Source: Dicyema japonicum (Eukaryota; Dicyemida; Rhombozoa; Dicyemidae). Taken from it: 64,000 bases of DNA. Positions 36,470 to 47,410 of this stretch are shown here, in pieces; position 1 is the stretch's first letter; every line of letters starts with the position of its first letter. A program made the position numbers and the translations under genes. The notes below the pieces were generated by a model that saw only the letters and a program-made list of their open reading frames with translations, made no database searches and was not told the origin of the DNA. The DNA is taken from contig RDEW01000011.1 in NCBI GenBank assembly GCA_011109175.1, positions 692,374-756,373 on the forward strand, written 5' to 3'.

Positions 36470-38530
36470 AGAAAATAGAGTAACGGTTATATAGAAGATG
36501 CCCTGACTGCGTGGCTATTCCCTCTCAGGATAGCGAGCGAGATTCGCTCATATAACCAGCAGCACTCAAGAGTGTCTCCTTTTCGTGTAGCAATCTGATT
36601 CCCTAGACGTCTCAAAAATTCCAGCGTCGCAGGCGCAAGAGAACCAGACGTCTCAACGGCGAGTGTAACAAACAAAAAAAATCCTTGGACAAGAGCGCGT
36701 TCTTTTCCCGTTACATCTTCTCGGCCTTCTCAGCGGCGAACAGGCTCCAGAGGCACTTAGGAGTAGGTTGCAAGAGGCAAATGTGTCGGTGCAGGTAACG
36801 TCCCAGACAAGAGGTTTTTCGGCTTCAAAGGGAAGATTGTCATCCCATCTGGTCGTTTCCCGTCCCGCCTGCAAAGGCAGACAGGTTCAAGCATGGAGGG
36901 GTGTCCAGCGGCGTCCAGAGCTCGTCTAACGACTTCGTTCAAGGCCATGTGTCTGGGAAATCTGCCTGCACTCTTCCTGCAGAGAGATGTGTAAACCAAA
37001 ACAGTCGATCTTGTCTCCGCATTGGCACGGATGTGGAAACAGACTTTTAATCCTAGTCGCAATGAGATCCCAATACGGACGCATTCATCATCCAGGAAGG
37101 TACCCAGAACTCCATTGGGAATTGCGTTGAGCCAGGCACCGCTCTCGGAAGACAACAAACAGGCACGGCGATGTTGGCTAGATGACACTAGCATATTTTT
37201 GAAAGAATTCTAGCATATAGCATCGTCCAAGCTTCGCTGAGAAAACGAGGAAGGCAGGGGAAGCTAATAAGTTCGGCTCCAAGCCTCACGAGCATGGCCG
37301 GCGTCCTTGTCAATAGAGAATTCAGTTGTAGAGTGTAGAATTTTCTTGTCATGGGAGTTACAGCCACTAGCAATGATAGGTATGAAGGAAGGGAAAGGTC
37401 TACAGGGTTCCGAATTCCAACTCCTCTGAGTCTTACTGGCAGCGTGGCTTGCTTCCATGAGTAATCCTCGAACTGGACGTTGAAGATACGTTCCGCTGTC
37501 GTACGGAAGATCTCGTTAATCTGTGCGAGTTGGTCATACAGGGTGAAATAGGAGCAGTCCTCAGGACATATGCAAGAGCTCTGTACGTTGAGACTGTTTT
37601 TCAGGAGGAATAATGCTGTATGCATGTCAAGTAAACACAAGCGGTTCAGAGTCTCTCCGAGTAACAGTCGTTTTTCACGTATAGCTCTTCCCATTTCATT
37701 TCTGGTGATCGGGGATCCGAGGAATATAAGTTCTTCATGGGTGTGGAAATACTTCCAGGCAGTAAATTTCCGAAACATGACAAAGCTTTTGAATACTTCT
37801 CTTCTGAAAGTCCGTAATTGTAGATTTGAATTTAGTGTAATTTAATTCCAGGTCTCCAACAGTGCTGGAATTATCACTTCCAAATCCCGGAAAACAGTAT
37901 CCAGCGATCCTCCGAGGACCGCATCATCAGATACCATAGGTTGAGGGGCGAGACGGAAGTTTGGTGATTTTCTCTATTGCAAGACAATACAATAGGGGTC
38001 AAGGGAATCTCCCTGTTGCACTCCAGAATACAAATGGATTAGGTAGTCCCCGAAAAGTAAGGATGAAGGTAGGCTGTATGACTGATTCACAAATTTGAAA
38101 ATATTAGGGCATCTCTCAACACACGCCTCCAGGATATTGTCCCTCTTTAGAAAATTGAAGGCGTTTTTGATGTCCAGTTAGACCAGGACATGTCCCCAGG
38201 AATTTTATACTGTGGTTTGTGAATGTCCTCACTGAATGGACAGCGGCCTCGCATCCCAAGCGAATACCGACGCCTACTTGAAGGTGGTGACGAGTGAAAT
38301 AGAATGTCTGGAGGCAATTTTAGCAGCTAGTTTTCTGAAGACAAACCGGACCTCAACTGGTCGTACTTCGCCTCCCTTCTTATCAAAGGCTATCAAATTG
38401 GCGGAGAACAGGACATGGCGGATAACTTCGGGAAGAACTCCAGACATGATCCGATTCATAAGTGAAGTAATTGAATTCGTAAGACGAAAGAGGTTAAATC
38501 AGAGCTCATCAAAAAATAATTCTCGCGGCA
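36470..38530 (-). mobile_element. LINE with C-terminal RPDG...WD domain ('RPDG' family), main copy
   Basis: From 38530 leftward the minus strand gives the RT (VLPEVIRHVLFSANLIAFDK, then shifted blocks with HVLVKL and FNFLKR, a GDPL-like block), a thumb/connector (37188-37778: SWKQATLPVRLRGVGIRNPV), and the C-terminal domain: SLCRKSAGRFPRHMALNEVV, KRPDGMTIFP, PLVWDVTCTDTFA, WLYERISLAILRGNSHAV, then a stop at about 36490. This arrangement is common in invertebrate LINE-like proteins. The RPD...WDVT spacing is like a PD-(D/E)XK nuclease core (inference). Frames shift in at least four places. The 3' 120 bp recur at 625 and 56030. Confidence 0.8.
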
Positions 38531-39694
38531 CACTAATCGTAAAAAAATAATCCACGGCACACATTAAAAAATAAAAAATTAAATTTTTAATTTGTGTAAA
38601 ACTAAGTACAAAAATTGGTCATTTAATACCCAAATTTTTATTAATAAAAAATGAAATATTAATTNAATGCTGTATGCATGTCAAGTAGACACAAGCGGTT
38701 CAGAGTCTCTCCGAGTAACAGTCGTTTTTCACGTATAGCTCTTCCCATTGCATGTGATGGGGATCCGAGGAATATAAGTTCTTCATGGGTGTGGAAATAT
38801 TTCCAGGCAGTAAATTTCCGAAAGATGACAAAGCTTTAGAATACTTTTTTCTGAAAGTCTGCAATTGTAGATTTCGCATTTAATGTAATTTAATTCCAGT
38901 CTCCAACAATGCTGGAATTAAATCTTCCGAACCCCGGAAAACAGTATCCGGGGTCCTCCGAAGATAGCATCATCCAGATACCATAAATTGAAGGACGAGC
39001 GCGAATTTTGGTGATTTTCTCTACTGCAAGACAAAACAATAGGGGTCCAAGGGATCCCTGTTGCACTCCAAAATATGAATGGATTAGGTAGTCTCCGAAA
39101 AGTAAGAATGAAGGTAGACTGTATGACTAATTCACGAATTCAAAAATATTAGAACATCACACACGCCTTCAGGATGTTGTCCCTTCTTAGACTATTGAAG
39201 GAGTTCTTGATGTCCAGTTTGACCAGGACATGCCCCCGCAAATCTTTTGAATGGACAGCGGCCTCGCATCCCAATCGAATACCGACGCCTACTTGAAGGG
39301 GTGACGAGTGAATAGAATGTCTGGAGGCAATTTTAGCAGCAGTTTCTGAAGACAAACCCGACCTCAACTGGTCGTACTTCGCCTCCCTTCTTATCAAAGG
39401 CTATCAAATTGGCGGAGAACAGGACATGGCGGATAACTTCGGGAAGAACTCCAGACATGATCCGATTCATAAGTGAAGTAATTGAATTCGTAAGACGAAG
39501 TCCCTGGTCTCCTACGGACGAAGAAGTTAGATCAGAGCTCATCAAAAAATAATTCTCGCGGCACACTAATCGTAAAAAAATAATCCACGGCACACATTAA
39601 AAAATAAAAAATTAAATTTTTAATTTGTGTAAAACTAAGTACAAAAATTGGTAATTTAATGCCCAAATTTTTATTAATAAAAAATGAAATATTA
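37611..39694. repeat. 1-kb direct duplication around a single N
   Basis: 37611-38664 and 38666-39694 are two diverged copies of the same 1-kb segment of the RPDG-family LINE plus its AT-rich flank, joined at the N at 38665. Both copies end with the same AT-rich sequence (TCGTAAAAAAATAATCC), which is not LINE. The second copy (minus strand 39149-39593) reads EVRPVEVGFVFR, then VGVGIRLGCEAAVHS, then LVKLDIKNSFNSLRRDNIL with the RT catalytic aspartate. Confidence 0.75.
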
Positions 39695-39908
39695 ATTATT
39701 ATTGTTTTTGCATATATCATCAATATCAGGTCGAATGTGCCATTCCCGAAATATCCGTGGATTCATCAAGTGTGTATTGATTACCGAGTTTCTTTAATAG
39801 AAAATGAGACATTATTTTCAATATTCTCCGACAAAGCACAAATCCGACGAGAAACAGTGTTATCTGACAAAGGTATCTTCATTATTTTTTGTTCATATTT
39901 ATTTATTA

Positions 39909-40135
39909 ACCCCAAATACACCGAGAAAGAAGTTAAAGTAAAAAACTAATTAAGTGCATCCAGTTTCCACTTCTACAGAAACAGAGTCCATCCGGAATCA
40001 ACATAAAAGGTAAGACGTCCATTACATGCAGTTGTGGAAACCCCTCCAGTGGAGTGGGGAAGAGCAAATGATCCTTTTTTATGCCGGCCTGGCACTGGGC
40101 GTCACCTAGACAGGTGGATCATATGACGCCACTCT
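39909..40135 (+). repeat. Short interspersed repeat B, copy 1
   Basis: About 225 bp from ACACCGAGAAAGAAG to GACGCCACTCT recur at 46341-46563 (about 95 percent alike by eye) and, inverted and more diverged, at 60767-61015. I see no pol III boxes and no open frame. Landmarks shared by all three are CCAGTTTCCAC or its equivalent and the TGGCGTCA end. Confidence 0.8.
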
Positions 40136-40199
40136 ATTAGGAAGAAGAGAGAGGGAACAGACAAGCAAGCAGAAAAATTAAACCAATTAACCACGGCAG

Positions 40200-40625
40200 C
40201 ACCACATTCATATTTATGACCAAACATAGTCCGAGCAATAATACGACAAGCAGGAATTATTAAGTTTTCGCCAATAATGTTAGGTTTTAGTTGTTTTGCT
40301 ATCAATTCTGAGATCAGGTATGAACATTTCAATGATTCATTTGTGTGTACAAAAGTTTCACTGAACATCATTTGACTAGATCTAGGATTCATAGTAAAAA
40401 CTAAATAATACTTGTGTTGTTTTTTTCAATGGATTAAATAATCCAGATTTTTCGGAATAGTCCGGATGCTTGGAAGTAAAATGTCTCTTTAGTTTGCTAG
40501 GAACCATAGCATCGTTTGCCAAGACTTCCATGCAAATTAGGCATTGAGGTAGTTTATTTTTATCTTTGCATATAAATCCAAATGACAAATAAGAAAAAGT
40601 TGAGTGGTCTCTATACTGAAGCATT
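40200..40625 (-). mobile_element. hAT (ZBED5/FAM200-type) transposase N-terminal relic
   Basis: The minus strand reads YLSFGFICKDKNKLPQCLIC, then SKLKRHFTSKHPDYSEKSG (BED-type zinc finger: CxxC and HxxxxH), then in a second frame FSETFVHTNESLKCSYLISE and ENLIIPACRIIARTMFGHKY. Order and spacing match the N-terminal third of ZBED5-like hAT proteins. It breaks off near 40200. Confidence 0.8.
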
Positions 40626-41209
40626 CAGTCTGATGTCTTTTCCATTAAGATGTAGATCGGTGCAGTATTGTTAGATTCATTTCAAAAGTATAAATCTCCT
40701 TTAAATGTTCCTGTAAATATGAGTTTTTGGAAATTGCTTTTGAAATTCATTCCTTATTTTTCCTCTGAGTTCTAATAGTTTCAATAATTGAGAAAATGCA
40801 AACCTGCCATTAAATGAAAAAAGCTAGTACACGAAAAAACAATTTATAACGTGTAATTTAAAAAGAAATTAAAAAAATACAAAATTAAAAAATAATTAAA
40901 ATAAATATGTCCTATTTTAAGACAATTTTATGATTTCCGCCCTAGTTATGATTGTTTGTGGTGGGCTTACAATAGTAAGCCTGGGATTAATAATAAGCAC
41001 TCTAACTTATTACCGCTGAATACACCGAGGAAAACATTTAACTATCAGATACCCATCGTCAAGTTCTCCAAGTTGTGGGTGATTGGATTCAAACCTCTCG
41101 TAATAAAATATTGGAACTAACAACCAAATAGTCTTCTAACCGTATTATGTCAGCATTAAATATTTTAATTATTTATAAAGTTAAAACTAATTTTTAGATT
41201 ATGGAAATT

Positions 41210-41395
41210 CTTCCACCTAAGAATGTCCACGACGGTACTACATGTGATGAAAATGGAAGAAGGCTGACCTAATTCTCTACCTTTTCTGAAACGGAAGCCT
41301 GTAATGGACTATTGGAGGATGGATTTGGTAAGCAGAAACAGACGTTCTCCCTTGGGTTTCTCCCTTGGATTAATTAGTTGTGACTGTCTGAGCTG
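41210..41395 (+). mobile_element. LINE 3' end (family L3), copy 3
   Basis: It reads ACNGLLEDGFGKQKQTFSLG, then FLPWIN and a stop, and ends in TTAATTAGTTGTGACTG. It abuts the 3' end of the candidate gene at 41374-41950 on the other strand and may truncate it. Confidence 0.65.
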
Positions 41396-41950
41396 GGATC
41401 ACCAAAGATTGTAAGCATGGGATTAATAAAATGTAACTGCTCAATACGATCGATTCTCTCTTCCGGATCACAATCGAAAGGCTTACAAATTTTAATTTTA
41501 CGACCAAGGGTGGGACCAAGCAACCTTACCAGTTCGCTTAGGTGGACTGGGAATATTCTCACAAACGGATTTAACATGCTCTGCATATCGATCCTCCTTG
41601 TGCTCCATCTATTGATTAAGACAATTCCACAATTCCTAACAGAATCGTCAGAAATATGGAAAGTAAAGCTACCTGAGCAGAGAGACTTTTACACGTCCAT
41701 CTGTGAAAATAAATTGAGAGGTTTCTGAACAAATATAACCAACACCGACGAGCCAGTCTAGTCACTGGAAGTGCGACTGGACACCGACGAGCCTGTCTAG
41801 TCACTGGAAGTGCCACTGGAGTAGCGTTGGATATGCCTTCCCCTTCTTGACAACGATCCGCATCAGTATCTCCACCAGACTTGGACTGAAGATTTTCCAA
41901 ACTTACAAGTGACTGTGCGATGGTATTGTCGACTGTTATGGAAATCATTG
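41374..41950 (-). CDS. Unidentified spliced gene (candidate)
   Basis: Minus-strand exons can be joined by introns of the size seen in the clear genes. One of 22 nt lies at about 41669-41690, one of 25 nt at about 41730-41754, and possibly one of 21 nt near 41890-41910. The joined frame reads TSQFIFTDGRSFTFHISDDS, VRNCGIVLINRWSTRR, HLSELVRLLGPTLGRKIKIC, KPFDCDPEERIDRIEQL and HFINPMLTIFGDP. Base composition is balanced as in real exons. I do not recognise the family. The 3' end runs into a LINE tail, so the stop at 41374 may not be native. A 39-bp tandem duplication (41757-41835) lies in the 5' part and confuses the splicing there. Confidence 0.4.
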
Positions 41951-42255
41951 CCTATATTGCAGAAAAAGTGCAAAACGATTCCCAAGACATTGTTGTTGAG
42001 AGATCAACTGAATTGTTAAGCGGACCCTTGGAATCTGCTACATACACCTCCACATTTGAACCAATTGACTTGGAAAGAGGAGATGGGATAACACGTTTTT
42101 TTCAATCCAGCATCGTCGGGACCGCGGTATGCACATTGAATGCAACTGAAGAAGCAATGATAGCAAAAGAGAAAGAAGATGCTCTGCATGATCGGTTCAC
42201 GTTCCGCCCCATACTAGTTGACAATAACCGGAGGAATAATCGCTTCGTTTTTTAA
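41938..42255 (+). CDS. Hypothetical ORF
   Basis: An open frame of 105 codons from ATG 41938 to TAA 42253-42255 with balanced codon use (MEIIAYIAEKVQNDSQDIVV, then TFEPIDLERGDGITRFFQSS). I recognise no domain. About 25 bases near its end (GATCGGTTCACGTTCC) recur at 23998-24015, so it could be part of an unrecognised repeat or of a small gene family. Confidence 0.3.
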   Translation: MEIIAYIAEKVQNDSQDIVVERSTELLSGPLESATYTSTFEPIDLERGDGITRFFQSSIVGTAVCTLNATEEAMIAKEKEDALHDRFTFRPILVDNNRRNNRFVF

Positions 42256-42419
42256 GAGGATGGGACGCTTGGCTACAATAAAAGGCCATGACTAACGTGA
42301 GATCAAGTTGCTTTAAAATCACTCTCCTATAACCGATGGAAGGCTGTGTCTACTTCAGGATCTAACATGCTTTCGATAACGGAGAAACTAAGTGCGGACA
42401 GTGTAACTCAGCAAAGAAG

Positions 42420-42575
42420 ACCGTCTATCTCCTTGCATCTATAAAATTGTTTTAAAAAGCCAACCTACGATATATGTCAATGACCGTTAAAATCCATTTG
42501 ATTTTTTGATTTACTGTTGAAAATCTTTTCACATTTATAAGATCTATCTGAAAACGTTCATTTGGACAAGAAGCG
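42420..42575 (-). mobile_element. rve integrase core fragment
   Basis: The minus strand reads NERFQIDLINVKRF, then KIKWILTVIDIYRRLAF. This is the start of a retroviral-type integrase core (first Asp in QIDLI, second in VIDIY), as in Polinton/Maverick or Ty3-like transposons. Only about 50 residues are recognisable. Confidence 0.55.
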
Positions 42576-42579
42576 AACA

Positions 42580-43690
42580 CATGGTGATTTACATCTCCAA
42601 TCTAAAATTAAAAAAATCTTGAATTTAAAAAAAACGCGAAAAGTTGAAAACGTGACAATTTCGAATGAATTTTCTGATGATCTCATTCTTGACACTGAAA
42701 TATCTTTGTCGGCATTCATACTCATTTTTATTTACTCCTCGGTGTGAAAACTCGTGTTAATGATTTCGCCACGAGCTCCATTTGGTTTCACAAACCAGGA
42801 TTATTCCACATTTAAAATACTTTTCATTGATAATAGAAAAATTCTCTATCTTCTTTACAAACCTATATTTTCGCAAGATTTTGGGGTAATTTATTATCCA
42901 AAGCATTTTTTAAAATTTCATTTTCTACGCAGTCTTTTACAAGACCTTTGTAAGAACCCATTACAGCAAAATAATCTTCACGCTATAAATTTAGGATTGC
43001 CACTAAAAAAATAAAATTTATATAATCAAAACGTTTATGAATAAAAAATAATCTCGCATGATAGAAAATACGATAGAAATCGGATATAAAAAATTAAATG
43101 TCGGATGATCAAAGCACCTTTTCAAAGTCAAAAAATGTAACGGGCTTCACATGTCACATATTAACCTGATCTTTCGTTTTGATAGGAGATTAGTGGCTAG
43201 TTGGGTTCAAAGGTGAAAGTTATGTAACACGTGTAATAAGACATGAAGAAATCATCACTGAAAGTTGATAAATGTATACATTCAGATAAATTATATGATT
43301 TGTAGAAAAGGTCAGAAGGGATTGGTCATCGTCTCGAGAGCATATAATATACATCAAAGTTGCTTCGATCATAGCCTATTTGTCGTCGGCTTTAACTAGG
43401 AATCGACAGTCGGATTAAGAGAACGATTTCTTGGTGTGAAGTTAATATACAGTCACAGGCGCTACGCGTTACCTAATACTCGAATTTAGAATTATTTATT
43501 ATATTTAAAATTGAAAAAATATAATTTTTTTTATACAATAAATTTTTTTTAACAATTAAACAAATGTCAGTTAAAAAAGCCTGCTGCGTTGATTGCGAAC
43601 GAGTTCCCTCGGAGTATGGTCATTCCAATCTTTTGTCTAGCCATAACACTTCTCGTTGATCCCTTTTCTTTCTGGCAAGCAATCCTCCGA
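42580..43690. other. No clear gene
   Basis: AT-rich sequence with short frames. A GC-richer patch (43575-43735) interrupts a direct repeat: the words AACAATTAAACAAATGTCAG occur at 43551 and 43776. That may mark an insertion, though the flanks do not give a clear target duplication. Confidence 0.3.
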
Positions 43691-43699
43691 GTTCTCGAA

Positions 43700-45010
43700 A
43701 GAACTCAGCCTTCATTGGACCAACGGCTCCCGAATTTTTTTACTTTAATGGTTTTTTTTAAACAAAATAATTTTTTAACAATTAAACAAATGTCAGTTGA
43801 GGAACAATTTTTAATTGTTTCAATTAATACATCTTCCCATTCCATCCGTAAGAAAAAAACCGTGTCTTTTAATTTTAACTTTTCATAAGATTCGTAAACT
43901 GAAATGCATTTGTTTTCCAATATTTGTGTTAAAAAAGGCTGTACTATTTTTAGGAAAAAATAATATCTGAATGTTCTCCAATTTGGATTTTATCAATGAG
44001 CAGGACAATTGCCCATTAATAAGTTTTTTTTGATGGAGCAATTCGTTGTCCAATTTTATTAACCAATGATTAAAAATATAACTTGTCATCCATGCTCAAT
44101 TAGAGTGATAATAATTTATCGAACATTCATAATTATGTTTTTTTGAAACATCTGGGTACTTTAGATTTAGAAATCATAACTGGCTTTAATTTATGGGTTT
44201 CAGTCATATTTGTATATAACATAATTGAAACCCGATCTTTGAAATTTTTTATATCCACCAAATCGTGATTGGCATATGCTCTTGGACGGAATCCTAGAGC
44301 CCTGTCTCGTCCATATTGTAAATTTCGTCTTCTTTATAATGTTTGGAAATTTCTTCAAAGTGATGTACAAATCCTTCAGGTCTGGTTGTTTGGAAATTTC
44401 TTCAAAGTGATGTACAAATCCTTCAGGTCTGGTTGTTTGGAAATTTCTTCAAAGTGATGTACAAATCCTTCAGGTCTGGTTGTTTGGAAATTTCTTCAAA
44501 GTGATGTACAAATTCTTCAGGTCTGGTTGTTTGGAAATTTCTTCAAAGTGATGTACAAATCTTTCAGGTCAGGTTGTTTGTCAGTTATCATTTCCCCAAG
44601 TAATTTATGCATTCGAAAACCATGTCTTTTTTTGAATCTTGAAAAATAAGAAAACCTTTTGAATTCTTGAAATCACTAATTGATAACGTTTCAGCAATAT
44701 TTTGTGCTTTATTTGAAATTAGTGCATCATTAACATAGCACCTTACGCAAACAAATTAAAAATACTTTTAGATTCCATCAAATCCATCCATTCATCAAGC
44801 TTAGTATCAAGTTCAGGAAAGTTTCATGATTTTCATGTCCTTGCTGAAGAAACATAATTTTTGATGTTTTTAATATGGACTCTCGGGAATTAAGAATATT
44901 ATTCACTGTTTTTCTTAAAATTCGAATATTAAATAAATCAGAACATTTGTGAGCGATCGTTTGGCACGATGTTTAAAATTTCGAGTTTTTGGAAACAATT
45001 AAGCCTTGTA
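43700..45010 (-). mobile_element. Tigger transposase relic, long copy
   Basis: From 45010 leftward the minus strand follows a Tigger transposase in order. First is a CENP-B-like N-terminus (TKLEILN-like, SRESILKTSKIM). Next is the second DNA-binding half (KAQNIAETLSISDFKNS, then SRFKKRHGFRMHKLLGEM), then DEIYNMDETGL (first catalytic Asp). After that come KVPRCFKKHNYECSINYY, AWMTSYIFNHWLIKLDNELL, LENIQILFFPKNSTAF and a C-terminal helix (KLKLKDTVFFLRMEWEDVLI). Frames shift repeatedly. A 47-bp tandem repeat (44342-44577) has grown inside the coding region just before the first catalytic Asp. Confidence 0.8.
44342..44577. repeat. 47-bp tandem repeat, five copies
   Basis: Units start at 44342, 44389, 44436, 44483 and 44530 (TTTGGAAATTTCTTCAAAGT at each start), with one to three differences. 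The unit is a piece of the surrounding Tigger coding sequence (HFEEISK). Because 47 is not a multiple of three, the repeat breaks the frame, so it grew after the element had died. Confidence 0.9.
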
Positions 45011-45549
45011 TAATTACAAGAAGTTTTCGAACACGTGTGAAAATAATTTGATTTGTATGTTGTAAGCTTTTAATATTGAAGTAATAAATGATTGATTCAA
45101 GTTAACAAATAAAAATTGTGAAAATGAATCGATTGGCTGTGTCTATTAAAGAATAGTGAAAAATTGAAGAAAGCTAAAAATTATTCTCAGATGGTATTCT
45201 TGTCAAAGATTGTATTATAGAAGCAGTGTCCTTGATCTGATCAAGTCATACGTTAGAAAATATTTCATTTTCTAGAAATCTTGGATTTCTCACAACTATC
45301 TATCCACAATTTTGATTTTGCAATGCTTCGTTTTATAGCGGTTAAGTATTTATTAGGTTAAGTCATTTAGGCTGTGATCTACCTCGGATAATCTTTCATC
45401 CTCTCTTGAGGCGGCTCGAATGGACTTCCAAATTTCAGTAGTGAATCTATTTCTATTCAACAAAGAGATCACATGCTTCCATCTCATTTTATGCTTTGAC
45501 CTCCCTGTTTTTTTAGTTCATAGTTCCAGGAGAGACCATAATATAAATA

Positions 45550-45836
45550 ATAAAGCCTTTTCACGCGAGCCATAGTATTTATATCTCCGCATAGGCAGGA
45601 CACACACTTTATTTAAGTAAAGAACAGTTAATTTTAACTAATCGTAGAACCAAGGAATGATCTTCACTTCTTTTTTTCTTTTTCTTGTGTGTGGGTCCTT
45701 TCTAGACAATCCAGTTCCGCAGTGAGTGTCCACTGATGACGGCGTCACTCGTCAAACCATTTCTGCATCGTAGATGCGTGGAACCTTCCACCAGGTGAAC
45801 AGAAGCGAGATTCGAACCCGTAGCCTAAGCCACTTA
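45550..45836 (-). repeat. tRNA-derived SINE, copy 4
   Basis: The common body is on the minus strand and the B box reads GGGTTCGAATCTCGC, the best match to a tRNA B box among the copies. The first ~25 bases of the head are missing at 45836. Confidence 0.85.
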
Positions 45837-45981
45837 AGGAGAGACCATAGTTGTATAAAAATAATAATATTATTAGATACGATATAAAAATGATTTTAGT
45901 TATATTAGAAATTAAATTAATTTTTTTAATTAATTTTAAAATTAATAAAATATTTTAATACAAAATTCGTTTTTTATAAAA

Positions 45982-46247
45982 ATGTCCAGTAACCCGACGT
46001 ATAAATTAATAAAAATAATTTTAGAATTACTACTGGAAATCTTCTGGATAATCAATATTTCAAGAAGAGACAGAGTGCACAGAAAAAGTTCTTCGATTCA
46101 GGAGATCATTTCATGGCCTTGTCCCAATTACAGCCAGGAATGGACAGGGAATCCTTTTTGAATAACGCGACAGGATCTGAACGTGCCACTTCCTACAATA
46201 TCCCTCATGACTCCTTCTGGATACCTCCACCTTCTAATGGAGCTTGA
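45982..46247 (+). CDS. ENSA: Endosulfine/ARPP19-like PP2A-B55 inhibitor
   Basis: ENSA/ARPP19 proteins, once phosphorylated by Greatwall kinase in the FDSGDY motif, inhibit PP2A-B55 at mitotic entry. ATG 45982 leads to MSSNPT; a 26-nt GT-AG intron (45999-46024) follows; then TTGNLLDNQYFKKRQSAQKK, FFDSGDHFMA, and a tail SFLNNATGSERATSYNIPH to TGA 46245-46247. The spliced product is 79 residues with no frame conflict, shorter than the ~110-120 of vertebrate proteins; the loss is mostly at the ends. The core has His instead of Tyr after FDSGD. The phosphorylatable Ser is kept. The family call rests on the FDSGD core with its preceding basic helix and on the ATG-x-IP-like tail. A damaged second copy is at 47649-47834. 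Confidence 0.75.
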
Positions 46248-46340
46248 AAGCTTAATTTATGCCTAGCAATGAATTAATGTGCTTTGCTTAATGAATTTTT
46301 GTTACTATTAGACTTAGTCTTAATTTTAATTAATTTATAA

Positions 46341-46563
46341 CCCCGGATACACCGACAAAGAAGTTAAAGTAAACAACTAATCAAGTGTATCCAGTTTCCA
46401 CTTCTACAGAAACGGAGTCCATCCGAAATCAGCATAAAAGGTAAGACGTCCATTACATGCAGTTGTGGAAACCCTTCCAGTGGAGTGGGGAAGAGCAAAT
46501 GATCCTTTTTCGTGCCGGCCTGGCACTGGGCGTCGCCTAGACAGATGGATCACATGACGCCAC
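46341..46563 (+). repeat. Short interspersed repeat B, copy 2
   Basis: Closely similar to 39909-40135. It starts CCCCGGATACACCGAC and ends GACGCCACTT. It lies about 90 bp downstream of the endosulfine stop codon. Confidence 0.8.
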
Positions 46564-46569
46564 TTGCTT

Positions 46570-47150
46570 TGTCTTTATATAACTTTTGATTTGGCCATAA
46601 TCAAAACTTTGATATGTACACTATGTTTTGATTTCCTTAATAATATTCTCTATTAGTTATCTGGTTGGATTTGAAAATAAACCTTTGATCATTTGCTTTA
46701 CTTTTGTTACAAGGATTTGAAACCTATAAGCCGGCTCATCCTATTCCCATTTCTCTATATCAAGTGAGTCGTCTCGTTTCTTTCCGCATCCAATCTAGGA
46801 AATGTTTCATACTACCACATGTCAGTTACACAAGTACACATTGGTGAACTTTCATCAGTTATTTTGATTCCACGACAAACTCCTTATAGATTTATTCAAT
46901 ATGACTGATTTAATATAGGTTAATTTTACTTATAAGTTTGTAGCACTTGGGACAACTTCGGAATGTTCCAGGACACTAATCATCAATTGTGAATTTAAAA
47001 CAGAGATAATTCTCTTAAGAGAAGGTAATACTCGTGACACATCTAACCTCAATTTGTTTGATGCCATAATGTGACGTAATTCTAATTCCAATCAGTGTTA
47101 TCTCATTTTCCATCTTTATGAGTTTGAACAAAGTTAAGCTGCAAAAATAT
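46570..47150. other. No recognisable gene
   Basis: AT-rich sequence between the two endosulfine-like loci. I see nothing in it. Confidence 0.35.
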
Positions 47151-47174
47151 AAAATTAGAAATCAAAGTTAATGA

Positions 47175-47410
47175 GTCGAATTAAAACCCTCGGATCACCG
47201 AGAAGGAAGTTAATAATTAATTGTTCAGCTTCTACTCTCACAGACGCGATGATCTTCAAATTTCTCACAATCCCAATTTGCACCAGCGAAAGGAAATATT
47301 CTATCTTTACTTTGTACTCATGGGAACCCTTGTTGAATAGAGAATACCAAATGCTCCTTTTTCTGGCAACCTTTGCATGAGCATCTAAGACATGTTTATC
47401 ACACATGCTA
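47175..47410 (+). repeat. Repeat B, diverged copy
   Basis: The start (CGGATCACCGAGAAGGAAG) and scattered words (CTTCTACTCTCACAGA, GATCCTTTTT-like) follow repeat B in order, but similarity is weak. It sits upstream of the second endosulfine-like locus, whereas copy 2 lies downstream of the first. Confidence 0.4.

Noticed and set aside
43449-43475. TA-CAGTCACAGGCGC as the terminus of the Tigger copy at 43.7-45 kb
   Set aside because: No matching inverted end was found on the other side.
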